This document shows, piece after piece, positions 55,179 through 63,719 of a DNA stretch of 64,000 nt (within the stretch, counting starts at the first letter, position 1; each line of letters starts with the position of its first letter). The stretch covers positions 2,232,001 to 2,296,000 of the forward strand of contig NZ_AP024597.1 of the NCBI RefSeq assembly GCF_019704315.1, read 5' to 3'. The stretch comes from Stygiolobus caldivivus. GTDB lineage: Archaea; Thermoproteota; Thermoprotei_A; Sulfolobales; Sulfolobaceae. A program made the translations under genes and the position numbers. The notes beneath the pieces are model-generated. The model saw nothing but the letters and a program-made list of their open reading frames with translations, was not told where the DNA came from and did not search any database.

Positions 55179-55697
55179 ATAGCACTAATTGATAAAATAA
55201 AACACGAGGCAGAAGCTGTCTGGTTTATTGTAATGCTAGCCATTATTCTAGGCTATTTTTCATGGGAAATAGTCCAAATACAGACCGGTGCTAACGTAAG
55301 TTTTAGATACGGTCTACCCTTGTATTCAGGGATGCCTAAACAAGCCCAAGAAGCCGTTTCGTATTTTGAGTCCCACCCACCGTCTAACCACACGTCTGAA
55401 GTCATTAACGGCATATTAGTAGTTAACATGACAATATACCAGTATTACTACTCACCTAACGTAATCAAGGCTCAACCTAACCAGCAAGTAGTCCTAATAT
55501 TAAACTCCCCCCAAGTCATAACCGGAATATACTTACGGCTCCCTAACGGTGTAATTAACGTAAACGCAGTACCAGGGATCCCGAGTTATGCATACTTTGT
55601 GTCCCCCAGTTCTCAGGGGAACTATACTTGGTATGAGCCCGAATACGCGGGCTATGCGTTTTCTACGAATATGACCGGGACATTAGAGGTGGTCTAG
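55179..55697 (+). CDS. soxA: Quinol oxidase subunit II, SoxA-like (cupredoxin fold without CuA)
   Basis: This is subunit II of the terminal quinol oxidase: one transmembrane helix then an extracytoplasmic cupredoxin domain. The CuA ligand set (CxxxCxxxH) is absent (EPEYAGYAFSTNM instead), so it takes no cytochrome c electrons, as expected for a quinol oxidase. The frame is open upstream with DKIKHEAEAVWFIVMLAI, where the helix begins, so the first canonical ATG (55233) would cut into it. The only well-placed start is an ATA at 55179, 6 nt after AGGTGA, giving 172 aa (S. acidocaldarius SoxA is of similar length). A sequencing error or true non-canonical start are both possible. Confidence 0.78.
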   Translation: MALIDKIKHEAEAVWFIVMLAIILGYFSWEIVQIQTGANVSFRYGLPLYSGMPKQAQEAVSYFESHPPSNHTSEVINGILVVNMTIYQYYYSPNVIKAQPNQQVVLILNSPQVITGIYLRLPNGVINVNAVPGIPSYAYFVSPSSQGNYTWYEPEYAGYAFSTNMTGTLEVV

Positions 55698-57269
55698 TTG
55701 GCTTATAATTTATCTAAGCAAATAATTGGAAATTTAAAGAAAGATATGTCTATGTTTTTAAGTAAATTTAAGAGTGTTGCGTTACCAAAAGATACCTTAG
55801 GAGTAGTCTGGCTATTCACTCTCGGTGCGATAGGTTGGCTAGTAATAGTGGGAACCGCAGCTATGAACATGAGGACTTACCTTGTATTTCCCAGTAATTC
55901 TGCAGGTATAGGGCCCACATACTACCTAGCCCTGACACTACACGGATGGAGTGCAATGCTCGGAGTAGTTCCCGATGCTGCATTTGCTGTAATAGCATTC
56001 GCTATGTATAAAAGTGGTCTATCTGTAGTGAACACTAAGAAGATAGCTTATCTGTTCTGGGCGTCGAATTTAGGCTTATTGTTAGCGTTACTAGGAGGAC
56101 CCGATATGGGCTGGTATATGTATCCGCCATTAGCTATAGAAGAAAATAGTACCTTTAAGGCATTCCTCATCTACCAGTCCCCCTTACTAATAGGTCTCGC
56201 TTATATTGCCTTAGCTGTAAACTCTATTGGGGAGACTATAATCCCTATTATTTTACTGGCTGATGCTTACGCAACAAAGCCCAAGAACCAGAAACTGAAC
56301 ATTTTCGCAGCATACGGTGTAGCTTTTGCGGCTATAATAGCCCTTACAATGCCTGCATTATCAGCAGCGGAGATCTGGTATGCGTTGCACTTTTTAGCTG
56401 GTGTTCAAGTAGACCCGCTCCTCTGGTTAATACTGTTCTGGTTCTACGGACACCCGGTAGTCTATTATGTACCGTTCCCTCTATTTGGAGCATTATATTA
56501 TTATATACCTAAGGCCGCTGGTAGGGCATTGTACAGCGAGAAATGGGCTAGATGGAACATATACCTTTTGGCTATAGGTTCGATGTTAATTTGGGTGCAC
56601 CACTTACAGACTTTTCCACTGCCAGTAGTCCTGAGGCTGTGGGCTAACTTCGCCACTTTAGTCTTAGCTGCTGGTTCCGGGTTGACCGTTTTAAACCTAG
56701 GCCTTACAATTCTCTTATCAAACGGTTATAACTACAGAGACCCCATAGGAATGTCGTTCTTAATAGCTTTAATAGGGTTTATACTAGGCGGAGTACAGGC
56801 ATTACCTCAGCCTTTCAATATAGTAAACCCAATCATACATAATACGTATTATATAGTAGGGCACTTCCACTTAATAATTTGGACGTTAATACTAGTTGGC
56901 TTTACGGGTGTATTCCTAGACCTATTAAAGTCCAGTTCCACGGGATTCGACTACTCAAAGACCGCCTCAAGGTTAATAACTGCAGGGCTTTTACTCTGGA
57001 CTATACCGTTCATGACTATAGGGTACCTAATGTCAGTAGAAGGATATCTAGGGATGATCAGGAGGGTTATAGCTTATCCTGCCATGTTCGAGCCCTTTAA
57101 CCTCGCCATTTCCCTGCTTGCAGAGATCGGGATCCCCGGTCTTGTATTAGCAATTTCTACTGCTATTGGTGATTACATTACGAGGGGAGTTACTACTGGA
57201 GGTGTATCTATATCTGCATCCACCTCTATATCAATGAACGTAAGTAAGGAGGTGAAATTGGATGGCTGA
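55698..57269 (+). CDS. soxB: Quinol oxidase subunit I, SoxB-like
   Basis: This haem-copper oxygen reductase subunit I has about 12 helices and 523 aa. Ligand motifs: LHGWSAMLG (low-spin haem His near 82), WFYGHPVVYYVPFPLFG (CuB His near 252 and cross-linked Tyr, HPVVY form), VHHLQTF (two CuB His near 301) and VGHFHLIIW (haem His pair near 389-391). It starts with TTG directly after the subunit II stop, with GAGGTGG as ribosome site 5 nt upstream, and overlaps the cytochrome b gene by 8 bp. HPVVY and the general sequence fit SoxB, with the proton-pathway residues differing from A-type oxidases. Confidence 0.92.
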   Translation: MAYNLSKQIIGNLKKDMSMFLSKFKSVALPKDTLGVVWLFTLGAIGWLVIVGTAAMNMRTYLVFPSNSAGIGPTYYLALTLHGWSAMLGVVPDAAFAVIAFAMYKSGLSVVNTKKIAYLFWASNLGLLLALLGGPDMGWYMYPPLAIEENSTFKAFLIYQSPLLIGLAYIALAVNSIGETIIPIILLADAYATKPKNQKLNIFAAYGVAFAAIIALTMPALSAAEIWYALHFLAGVQVDPLLWLILFWFYGHPVVYYVPFPLFGALYYYIPKAAGRALYSEKWARWNIYLLAIGSMLIWVHHLQTFPLPVVLRLWANFATLVLAAGSGLTVLNLGLTILLSNGYNYRDPIGMSFLIALIGFILGGVQALPQPFNIVNPIIHNTYYIVGHFHLIIWTLILVGFTGVFLDLLKSSSTGFDYSKTASRLITAGLLLWTIPFMTIGYLMSVEGYLGMIRRVIAYPAMFEPFNLAISLLAEIGIPGLVLAISTAIGDYITRGVTTGGVSISASTSISMNVSKEVKLDG

Positions 57270-58929
57270 AAAGGAGAAAGGTATAGTGGAAGACGTATTA
57301 GAAAGAGTTGGAGTTAAAGAAGTACCTTTCTTCAAGACCCCAGACTACATGTATAACCCGTCCTACTGGCTCGGTGCGATGGTAGCTGGTGCATTCGTCT
57401 ACACTGTCATCACCGGACTACTGCTTTTGCTTTATTACCAACCATCATACGCTTATCAGTCCACAATGAATATCATCTATCACGTACCCTACGGGCCAGT
57501 ACTCCTCTTTAGCCACCTATACGGGGCCTACATTATGATTATCCTAGCATATATCCATATGTTCAGAAACTTCTACGCAGGGGCGTATAAGAAGCCTAGA
57601 GAATTACAATGGGTAACCGGTGTCTTATTACTACTACTGACTTTAGGTGCCTCGTTTTTCGGTTACAGCCTTGTGAGTGACGTGTTAGGTGTCAATGCTG
57701 TAGACATAGGGAGTGAGTTAATGGTAGGGACAGGCTTCCCCGGTGCGACTGTAATTGTGAATTGGTTATTTGGGCCTGGTGCTCTAGCATCAATATCAAG
57801 CAGCCCGTTAACTAGGGCGGAATTATTTGACAGACTTTTAGGCTGGCACATAATCCTTGTATTCCTGATAGGTGCGTTATTCGGTTTCCACTTCATGCTC
57901 TCAGAAAGATACGGCATGACACCTTCTAAAAAGGAGAAACCAAAGGTACCAGCATATTATACTAAAGAGGAGTGGAGTAAGTTCAATGAATGGTGGCCAA
58001 GAAATGTAGTGTATATGATGTCCATTGTGCTCACGACATGGGGGATAATATTATTCGTACCCAACCTCTTAGCCAATATCAACGGACTACCTATAGTCAT
58101 AAACCCCTACCCAGCACCTCAGGCCGGGACGCCTCAAGCAGCAGGTGTCCAGCCCTATCCGCCTTGGTTCTTCTTGTTCTTGTACAAGTTCGTAGACTTT
58201 GAACTACCTAACGGACAGCCCCTAACTCCTGCAATGGTAATAGCCGTATTGGTGTTCTTATTACTAATAGTAATGTTACTACCGTTTTATGAAAATAGTC
58301 AATGGATGTACTTGAGGAATAGGAAGTTCTGGGTATGGGTTATGACTTTAGCGTGGATATACCTAGTAGAGCTTAGCTTATGGGGATACTATCAACCTGG
58401 AGTTCCAGCTCCTTTCACGGAACAAGTAGAGTTATTGGGACCACCAGCAGTAATTGTAGGCTTAATAATATTATTCTGGGGTAGGGGTAAGGAGAATAGA
58501 GATAAGGGAGTGTCACTGAACTTCATGAAAACCGTTAAAATGACACCTTACACAGTTCTGATAGGTTCGGTGGCAGGACTAGCTTTCGCAGGGAGCCTAG
58601 TTAACTTCTTTGAAGAACCGGCTATAGTTAACTTAATAGCCCTATTCCCTCTAGGTATATTTACGTTTATATGGACCTACAAGTTAGGTAGAGCTATAAT
58701 AAGAGGAGAGGGTACGGCTACTTCGATGGCAGGAGGGTATAAGAGAAAAGATATAGCATTTGTTGGAATAGTTGCAATTTTAGTTATTGTTGCGATACTT
58801 GCAGGTGTTATGTGGACTCTGCCTTCAGTAGGTCCGCAAGCAACATACGCTGGTATGGATCTAGGCGTGATCCTGATCTTGTTTGGTGGTGCATTACAGC
58901 TATACCACTATATAATATATGTAAAGTGA
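57262..58929 (+). CDS. soxC: Cytochrome b subunit, SoxC-like
   Basis: This di-haem cytochrome b homologue passes electrons from quinol via the Rieske centre to the oxidase. In the 555-aa protein the N-terminal four-helix haem domain has His pairs in LFSHLYGAYIMIILAYIHMFRN (about 76-97) and LGWHIILVFLIGALFGFHFML (about 193-213), the haem b spacing. PYPPWFFLF (about 293-301) is the PEWY-type quinol-site equivalent reading PPWF. More helices follow in the C-terminal third. Start ATG 57262 has GGAGGTGA 6 nt upstream and overlaps soxB by 8 bp. Together with Rieske and SoxAB it forms a Sulfolobus-type quinol oxidase supercomplex. Confidence 0.92.
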   Translation: MAEKEKGIVEDVLERVGVKEVPFFKTPDYMYNPSYWLGAMVAGAFVYTVITGLLLLLYYQPSYAYQSTMNIIYHVPYGPVLLFSHLYGAYIMIILAYIHMFRNFYAGAYKKPRELQWVTGVLLLLLTLGASFFGYSLVSDVLGVNAVDIGSELMVGTGFPGATVIVNWLFGPGALASISSSPLTRAELFDRLLGWHIILVFLIGALFGFHFMLSERYGMTPSKKEKPKVPAYYTKEEWSKFNEWWPRNVVYMMSIVLTTWGIILFVPNLLANINGLPIVINPYPAPQAGTPQAAGVQPYPPWFFLFLYKFVDFELPNGQPLTPAMVIAVLVFLLLIVMLLPFYENSQWMYLRNRKFWVWVMTLAWIYLVELSLWGYYQPGVPAPFTEQVELLGPPAVIVGLIILFWGRGKENRDKGVSLNFMKTVKMTPYTVLIGSVAGLAFAGSLVNFFEEPAIVNLIALFPLGIFTFIWTYKLGRAIIRGEGTATSMAGGYKRKDIAFVGIVAILVIVAILAGVMWTLPSVGPQATYAGMDLGVILILFGGALQLYHYIIYVK

Positions 58930-58937
58930 AGAAAAGA

Positions 58938-58962
58938 TTTTTTCTCGGTTTCTTTTTTTTTT
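58938..58962 (+). terminator. Poly-T terminator after soxC
   Basis: Two T runs, including ten consecutive T (58953-58962), begin about 8 nt after the soxC stop; a typical archaeal terminator that also ends close to the convergent gene at 58976. Confidence 0.6.
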
Positions 58963-58975
58963 AATCCCTCTAAAA

Positions 58976-59590
58976 TTATTCCAGATATAAAATCTTAGGA
59001 AGGGATTCTCTGAACCAGCCTACTTTTTCTGGATCCAAAAACCTTATCTTGTTATCAAACGGAAATACGAATGTCGCCTTAAAAATACCTTTTTCATAAA
59101 CCAAGTCTATAATGTCGTCCTCAACGGTAGACAGCTGATTATCAGGAACCATATTTACCACCAATATCTTTTGTCCGTCATTCCACATCTTAGCATACTC
59201 TATTATTTCCTCTAACTTATTTAACTCCGTAAGAAAGACGTTAACGTTATTAGACGTAATTATATTCTGGAATTTTATAGCCTCATGTTCTGGACTAATC
59301 TTAGTTAACATGTCTGAAATTAGGATATTCCATATCGTATTATCATACCCTCTTTTGAGTTTAGATTGGTCAATTATTAAGTTCCCATGTGAATACAAAA
59401 ACTGGTTCAGGTCAAAATAATAAATTATTTCAAATTCGTCGTCAACAAAAGTCCCTACCGTATGAAAGGGGTCGAGCTCCTCAATAAGAAAGGGGATATC
59501 AAGAGATTTTAAGTAATAAGCAGTGAGAACTGTAAACACAGATTTTCCTACTTTGCTGGAAGCACTCAAGAACCTGAGTCGCTTTTTCAT
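58976..59590 (-). CDS. MinD/ParA-like P-loop protein with altered Walker A
   Basis: The 204-aa protein starts MKKRLRFLSASSKVGKSVFT: ASSKVGKS takes the place of the deviant Walker A KGGVGKT, with Lys moved by two positions. Strand-like YLKSLDIPFLIEELDPF follows at the site of the ParA/MinD Asp switch (VLLIDxDP). NLIIDQS and KILVVNMVP (about 143-151) resemble later strands. At 204 aa it lacks the usual C-terminal membrane-targeting region. Nucleotide binding seems plausible but changed. Neighbours do not identify a cargo: it is convergent with soxC and divergent from a DUF929 gene (265 bp). Confidence 0.55.
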   Translation of the reverse strand: MKKRLRFLSASSKVGKSVFTVLTAYYLKSLDIPFLIEELDPFHTVGTFVDDEFEIIYYFDLNQFLYSHGNLIIDQSKLKRGYDNTIWNILISDMLTKISPEHEAIKFQNIITSNNVNVFLTELNKLEEIIEYAKMWNDGQKILVVNMVPDNQLSTVEDDIIDLVYEKGIFKATFVFPFDNKIRFLDPEKVGWFRESLPKILYLE

Positions 59591-59855
59591 ATACTTACAA
59601 GTTGTAGCTTACCAAAAAAAGTATTTGGGTTTAAATAAAAAAATTCTTAAATTACATTTAAATAATACTCTACTTATTTCTTATTTTTATTACGATAGAT
59701 AAGTAAAGTATAAAACTCTATTCTTGCAGAAGAGATAAGACATTCAGAAAAGGTAACTAGATAGATAGAACAAGGTACAAGTTCTAGTCTTGGAGTTAGG
59801 AACAAGATCTGTTTTAGGAAAAACTTTTAGTAATCATAACCGTAGATAAAAACTA

Positions 59856-60749
59856 ATGGCTAAAACTAAAAAGACTAAGAAAGAGAGTAAACTGATCTAT
59901 GTCCCATTTATAATATTTATCGCTGTCTTAGCCTTAATATTAGTACTACCTTCTATAAAAAGTCCCTTTGCCCAGCCTTCAAGTTCACTGCCTTTCATGC
60001 ACTTCCAAAAAGTATCTAACCAAGACTACGCTTCATCACCGAACACTGTAGACGTATACTTTATATCTTGGGAAGGGTGCCCCTATGGCGCTACCCAGTC
60101 ATGGCCTCTATACTTGGCCCTGAGCCATTACGGCACTATTAACGCTACACCAACATGGTCTGACCCCGAACCTTTACCTACACCTAGTTCAAACCCACCT
60201 ACCTCGCCTCCCATGCCAGTACCCAGTCTACTATTCAATTCTTTCACCCCTAACGGTAGCGTCCACTTCCACTTCTTCTATATGATCGGTAGGATGTTTA
60301 CTAACAACAACAGTATCAGTTTGCCAAACGGGACTATAATACCGTACTCTGGAAATTCAATAGTGACCCTTGAACAGCAAGAACTCCAGAAAGACGTACC
60401 TAGCTGGGTGTATAACTTGATAGCTAAATACGAGTTAAATACACCGTTCGGGCAATTCCCTAACCTAGCTGATGCTGGGAACCCGCCACATATAGCTACA
60501 GCCTTAATAATAACCGGCCCTAAGGGTACGTGGATGATAATTGGTTACGACCAGTCTGTGGGTTACGCTGCAGCCTATTACCTCGCTACATCTGGCTTCA
60601 CGCCGCAAGAACTTTACTCTAACGTAACCAAAGGGCAGTTACCTAATGTGACTTCAGCGTCTTTTAGCCAAATACAAGCCGTTAGTTATATACAAGACGA
60701 GGAGAATGTTATACTAAATATAATAAACCAAGCGATGGGTACCTCATAA
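59856..60749 (+). CDS. DUF929 family protein with single-Cys CPYG site
   Basis: The 297-aa protein has a Lys-rich cytoplasmic start, one hydrophobic anchor (about 15-36), and an outside thioredoxin-like domain. The active-site region reads FISWEGCPYGATQSWPLYLALSHYG (Cys near 75), corresponding to [20 protein letters not shown] in the paralogue at 15667; the second Cys is Gly, so disulfide exchange by CxxC is not possible. The rest (HFHFFYMIGRMF, NGTIIPYSGNSIVTLEQQEL) differs from the other copy. A TATA-like region precedes the start weakly. The end overlaps the convergent 409-aa gene by 6 bp. Confidence 0.7.
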   Translation: MAKTKKTKKESKLIYVPFIIFIAVLALILVLPSIKSPFAQPSSSLPFMHFQKVSNQDYASSPNTVDVYFISWEGCPYGATQSWPLYLALSHYGTINATPTWSDPEPLPTPSSNPPTSPPMPVPSLLFNSFTPNGSVHFHFFYMIGRMFTNNNSISLPNGTIIPYSGNSIVTLEQQELQKDVPSWVYNLIAKYELNTPFGQFPNLADAGNPPHIATALIITGPKGTWMIIGYDQSVGYAAAYYLATSGFTPQELYSNVTKGQLPNVTSASFSQIQAVSYIQDEENVILNIINQAMGTS

Positions 60750-61973
60750 TAAGAACTCCCTGAACCAGTTCCTTATTACCCTATTCCATAAGCTAACTTT
60801 TTCTTTTAACTCACAATCCGTACATAGCGTAACGTCCTGTCCCTTAGTCTTATAGTACCAGAACGAGATAGGGTCAACAACGTTTATTGCCTCTTTACTC
60901 ACGGCCCGTACGAGCTGGATATCATATATTAAGTTTTCTAGTTCAAAGACCTCTTTAACGAATTTGGCCCCTATACCCTTTGATATTACACTATTCACAA
61001 AGTTACTTACAAGCCTGTCAAAAGCTTGATAGTCCACCGTGAAGTCCCTTTCTGTTACAATAAATGATGAAAACAAATAGGAATTTATGGTAAACTTTCC
61101 GTTCTCATGGTATTCCAGCAAGTCGTATCCGCCAAGCCTTATAAACTGTTGCCCGTCATGAACAAAATACCCGACATAAAGTCCGTTTTTCCTGTTCTTA
61201 GAATAATCGAGGAACTCGAGGGGTATAGGTTTAAGCCCGCCCTTTGAGTTAGAAGTAAAGAACTTCCCGTTTCTCTTAGGCATTTTCCTCCCTAAGAACT
61301 CACCTTCACCGATCTCTCCCATATCTACGAACATGGCTGTGAAGAAAGTAAGCTCGTTAAGGGAAGAAAAGGGGTTACCCTTTTGTAGGTCAAACTTCAC
61401 CGTACTTAGCACGTAGTTAAGTACCTGGAGGTCAGGGTTTATAGGTGTCAAATTTTCTCCTTCAACATGCGACATAGTTTTAACTATTTTATCAAAGGAG
61501 ATGAGTGACAGGTTTTGGGGGACAAAAGAGACTAACTTACCTTCTTTAGTGAGCAGGGGTAAAACATCAAACTCATTGGGTAATGCCTTCATCTGCTCTA
61601 TGAGGAGTTTAATGTCTTCCTTTTGTGGCTTAGCTACTTTAGTTTTCTCCCTCTTGACTTCCCTCTGTCTTGCCTCCCTCTTCTCCACACAGTCAGGAAA
61701 AGAAACAGAGTTGGCTAAATTAAGTTCGTCCACCTGCGTCTGTAAGTAGCTTGATAAGTTATTTATTAAGTCTATGACTGCCCTGTGGACTGTAGGTTTG
61801 TCAAAGGTCTCCCTGAACTTCTTAACTTCCTCATTTTTACAGACGTAGGCTACAATATTATACTCGTCTTGTTTATCTATCATTATTGGTACATTATCTA
61901 GAGTGGTAACCACGACTATTGACCCCGGTTGGGTATGCTCTAATAAGTAGGCTAGGAGCTCATAGGCTTTCAT
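60744..61973 (-). CDS. Hypothetical protein, 409 aa
   Basis: No domain was recognised. It has an N-terminal alpha/beta segment (YELLAYLLEHTQPGSIVVVTTLDNVPIMIDKQD) with repeated helices to residue about 95, then a charged linker (EKREARQREVKREKTKVAKPQK, about 99-120) and a large C-terminal region with FDVLPLLTKEGKLVSFVPQN, FTAMFVDMGEIGEGEFLG and a CTDCELK CxxC near the end. No membrane segment; probably cytoplasmic. Its 3' end overlaps the convergent DUF929 gene by 6 bp and a membrane-protein gene is 41 bp upstream on the same strand. Confidence 0.6.
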   Translation of the reverse strand: MKAYELLAYLLEHTQPGSIVVVTTLDNVPIMIDKQDEYNIVAYVCKNEEVKKFRETFDKPTVHRAVIDLINNLSSYLQTQVDELNLANSVSFPDCVEKREARQREVKREKTKVAKPQKEDIKLLIEQMKALPNEFDVLPLLTKEGKLVSFVPQNLSLISFDKIVKTMSHVEGENLTPINPDLQVLNYVLSTVKFDLQKGNPFSSLNELTFFTAMFVDMGEIGEGEFLGRKMPKRNGKFFTSNSKGGLKPIPLEFLDYSKNRKNGLYVGYFVHDGQQFIRLGGYDLLEYHENGKFTINSYLFSSFIVTERDFTVDYQAFDRLVSNFVNSVISKGIGAKFVKEVFELENLIYDIQLVRAVSKEAINVVDPISFWYYKTKGQDVTLCTDCELKEKVSLWNRVIRNWFREFLL

Positions 61974-62014
61974 TTTACCCTTCTATTCTATCATAGAACA
62001 GCAATTAATACGTT

Positions 62015-62575
62015 TTAGCCAAAGATATTGAGGTTCTGAAACCCCTTAAACACCAGATATCCCAAAACAAATGTCATCGCTATGACCATGACATAGCCCG
62101 TTAAAGGCTCTTGACTCAGTGTATAGGGAGATGGAGGTATAGTATAAAAAGGATAAGAGATAATTAAGACGACGGCTAAAGTAGTGTCACCTATCATCCA
62201 TAAGACAAGGAGGAGAAGTTTTTCTATTAACCTCATATTCCTTACCCCTATTCCCAGCAATGCACCACCTAAAAACAAAGATAGTTCGTCCAGAGCCCGG
62301 AAGGGTACCTCTGCCCCACCCAAAACGAATAGCTGAGGCAAATGCCATACTACTACTAGAACCGCCCCTAGGTAACCTAGGAGTGACAACCTGATATTTT
62401 TCCCCCAGTAATAATAACCTACCAATGCACCTGCAAACACTAGGGCATAATGGGACGCCATAAATACTGGTTCTTCACTAAACATAAGCTCTTCCACTAT
62501 AGGGTTAATAAAGGCTAAAGTAAGTATTATTGAGACTATGAGAGGCCTTTTATCTCCTATCTGTAATTTCTTCAT
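62015..62575 (-). CDS. Hypothetical membrane protein, six transmembrane helices
   Basis: The 186-aa protein has hydrophobic helices at about 12-30, 36-54, 62-83, 91-107, 113-137 and 155-180. A pattern with FSEEPVFMASHYALVFAGALVGYYYWG, a His within the membrane and VVVWHLPQLFVLGGAEVPFRALDE recalls small copper- or oxygen-linked membrane proteins such as DUF1404-type, but I cannot confirm a family. Divergent from glucose dehydrogenase (61 bp). The following 409-aa unknown may be co-transcribed (41 bp). Confidence 0.6.
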   Translation of the reverse strand: MKKLQIGDKRPLIVSIILTLAFINPIVEELMFSEEPVFMASHYALVFAGALVGYYYWGKNIRLSLLGYLGAVLVVVWHLPQLFVLGGAEVPFRALDELSLFLGGALLGIGVRNMRLIEKLLLLVLWMIGDTTLAVVLIISYPFYTIPPSPYTLSQEPLTGYVMVIAMTFVLGYLVFKGFQNLNIFG

Positions 62576-62636
62576 AAGTTTAATTTTTGAAAGAGTAAAT
62601 AAAAGACTTTTTTACTCGGATTAGAAAAAGGATAGT

Positions 62637-63719
62637 ATGAAGGCTATAACTATAAAGCCTAATAATATAGGAGTTGAGGTAAAAGACGTTGAAATAAGAG
62701 AACAGTTAAGAAAAGGGCAAGCGTTGATCAAGACTGTTATGACCGGTATATGCGGCACGGATAGGGGTATAGTAAGCGGAAAAATCTCTTTCGCATATCC
62801 CCCAGAAGGTTATACTTACCTAGTTCTAGGTCATGAAGGACTAGGGAGAGTGGAAGAGACGGGCGAAGACGTAAATGAACTAAAAAAAGGAGATTATGTA
62901 GTCCCCGTAGTTAGGAGAGGGTGCGGGGAATGTCTAAACTGTAAGATAGGAAGACAGGACTTTTGTGAAACCGGAAAGTTTGTAGAAGCGGGAATAAGGG
63001 GAAAACACGGTTTTATGAGAGAGGAATTCGTAGACGACGAAAAATACCTTGTTAAGGTCCCAGAAGAAGTAAGGGACGTGGCGGTATTAACAGAACCCCT
63101 GTCAAACGTCGTTAAGGCCATAGACGAACTCCTTTTCCTACAGAGAAGAATGATCTGGACTTGTGAGGATTCGACACTTGAATGTAGAAACGCTTATATA
63201 GTAGGTACTGGCCCAATAGGTACATTTTTTGCGATGGTACTAAGGACTCTAGGTCTTCAAGTTTTCATGCTTAATAGGAGAGAACCGAGCGATATAGAGG
63301 CCTATATTTCCGAAAAAATCGGTGCGACTTTTTATGATACCAGAAAAGGACTTGAAGGACTACCTGAAGCTGACCTAATAGTAGACACTAGTGGAGTCCC
63401 AGAGGCCTTTATCCCTTTAATGAAAAAGTTAAAACACAACTCAGCTCTAGTTCTATTCGGGACTGTAGAAGGAGAAAAAGCTGAGTTTGTATCGGATTTA
63501 GTTACAGAAATAGTAGAGAAAAATATACTAATAATGGGTAGTGTAAATGCCAGTAAAAAGGACTTCCAAGGTGCACTTAATTACCTTTCCATTTGGAAAT
63601 ATAGGTATGGTGACGTCCTAACGAGGATGATAACGAGGGTTGTAAGCATAGAAGAAGCTCCGAATGTCCTTACTAAGAAGGTGAAGGGTGAGGTAAAGAC
63701 GGTCATTAAATGGTCTTGA
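62637..63719 (+). CDS. gdh: Glucose 1-dehydrogenase (NAD(P)+, zinc-dependent, Sulfolobus type)
   Basis: This enzyme oxidises glucose (and galactose) to the lactone in the non-phosphorylative/branched Entner-Doudoroff route. The 360-aa medium-chain dehydrogenase has catalytic-zinc Cys in GICGTDRG (near 39), GHEGLG (His/Glu near 66-67), structural-zinc Cys cluster RGCGECLNCKIGRQDFC (near 93-107), and Rossmann YIVGTGPIGTFFAMVLRTLG (about 183-202). NRREPSDIEAYISEKIG follows, with Asn-Arg-Arg suggesting NADP use. Close resemblance to Sulfolobus GDH supports the call. The 3' end overlaps an FAH-family gene by 14 bp. Confidence 0.93.
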   Translation: MKAITIKPNNIGVEVKDVEIREQLRKGQALIKTVMTGICGTDRGIVSGKISFAYPPEGYTYLVLGHEGLGRVEETGEDVNELKKGDYVVPVVRRGCGECLNCKIGRQDFCETGKFVEAGIRGKHGFMREEFVDDEKYLVKVPEEVRDVAVLTEPLSNVVKAIDELLFLQRRMIWTCEDSTLECRNAYIVGTGPIGTFFAMVLRTLGLQVFMLNRREPSDIEAYISEKIGATFYDTRKGLEGLPEADLIVDTSGVPEAFIPLMKKLKHNSALVLFGTVEGEKAEFVSDLVTEIVEKNILIMGSVNASKKDFQGALNYLSIWKYRYGDVLTRMITRVVSIEEAPNVLTKKVKGEVKTVIKWS

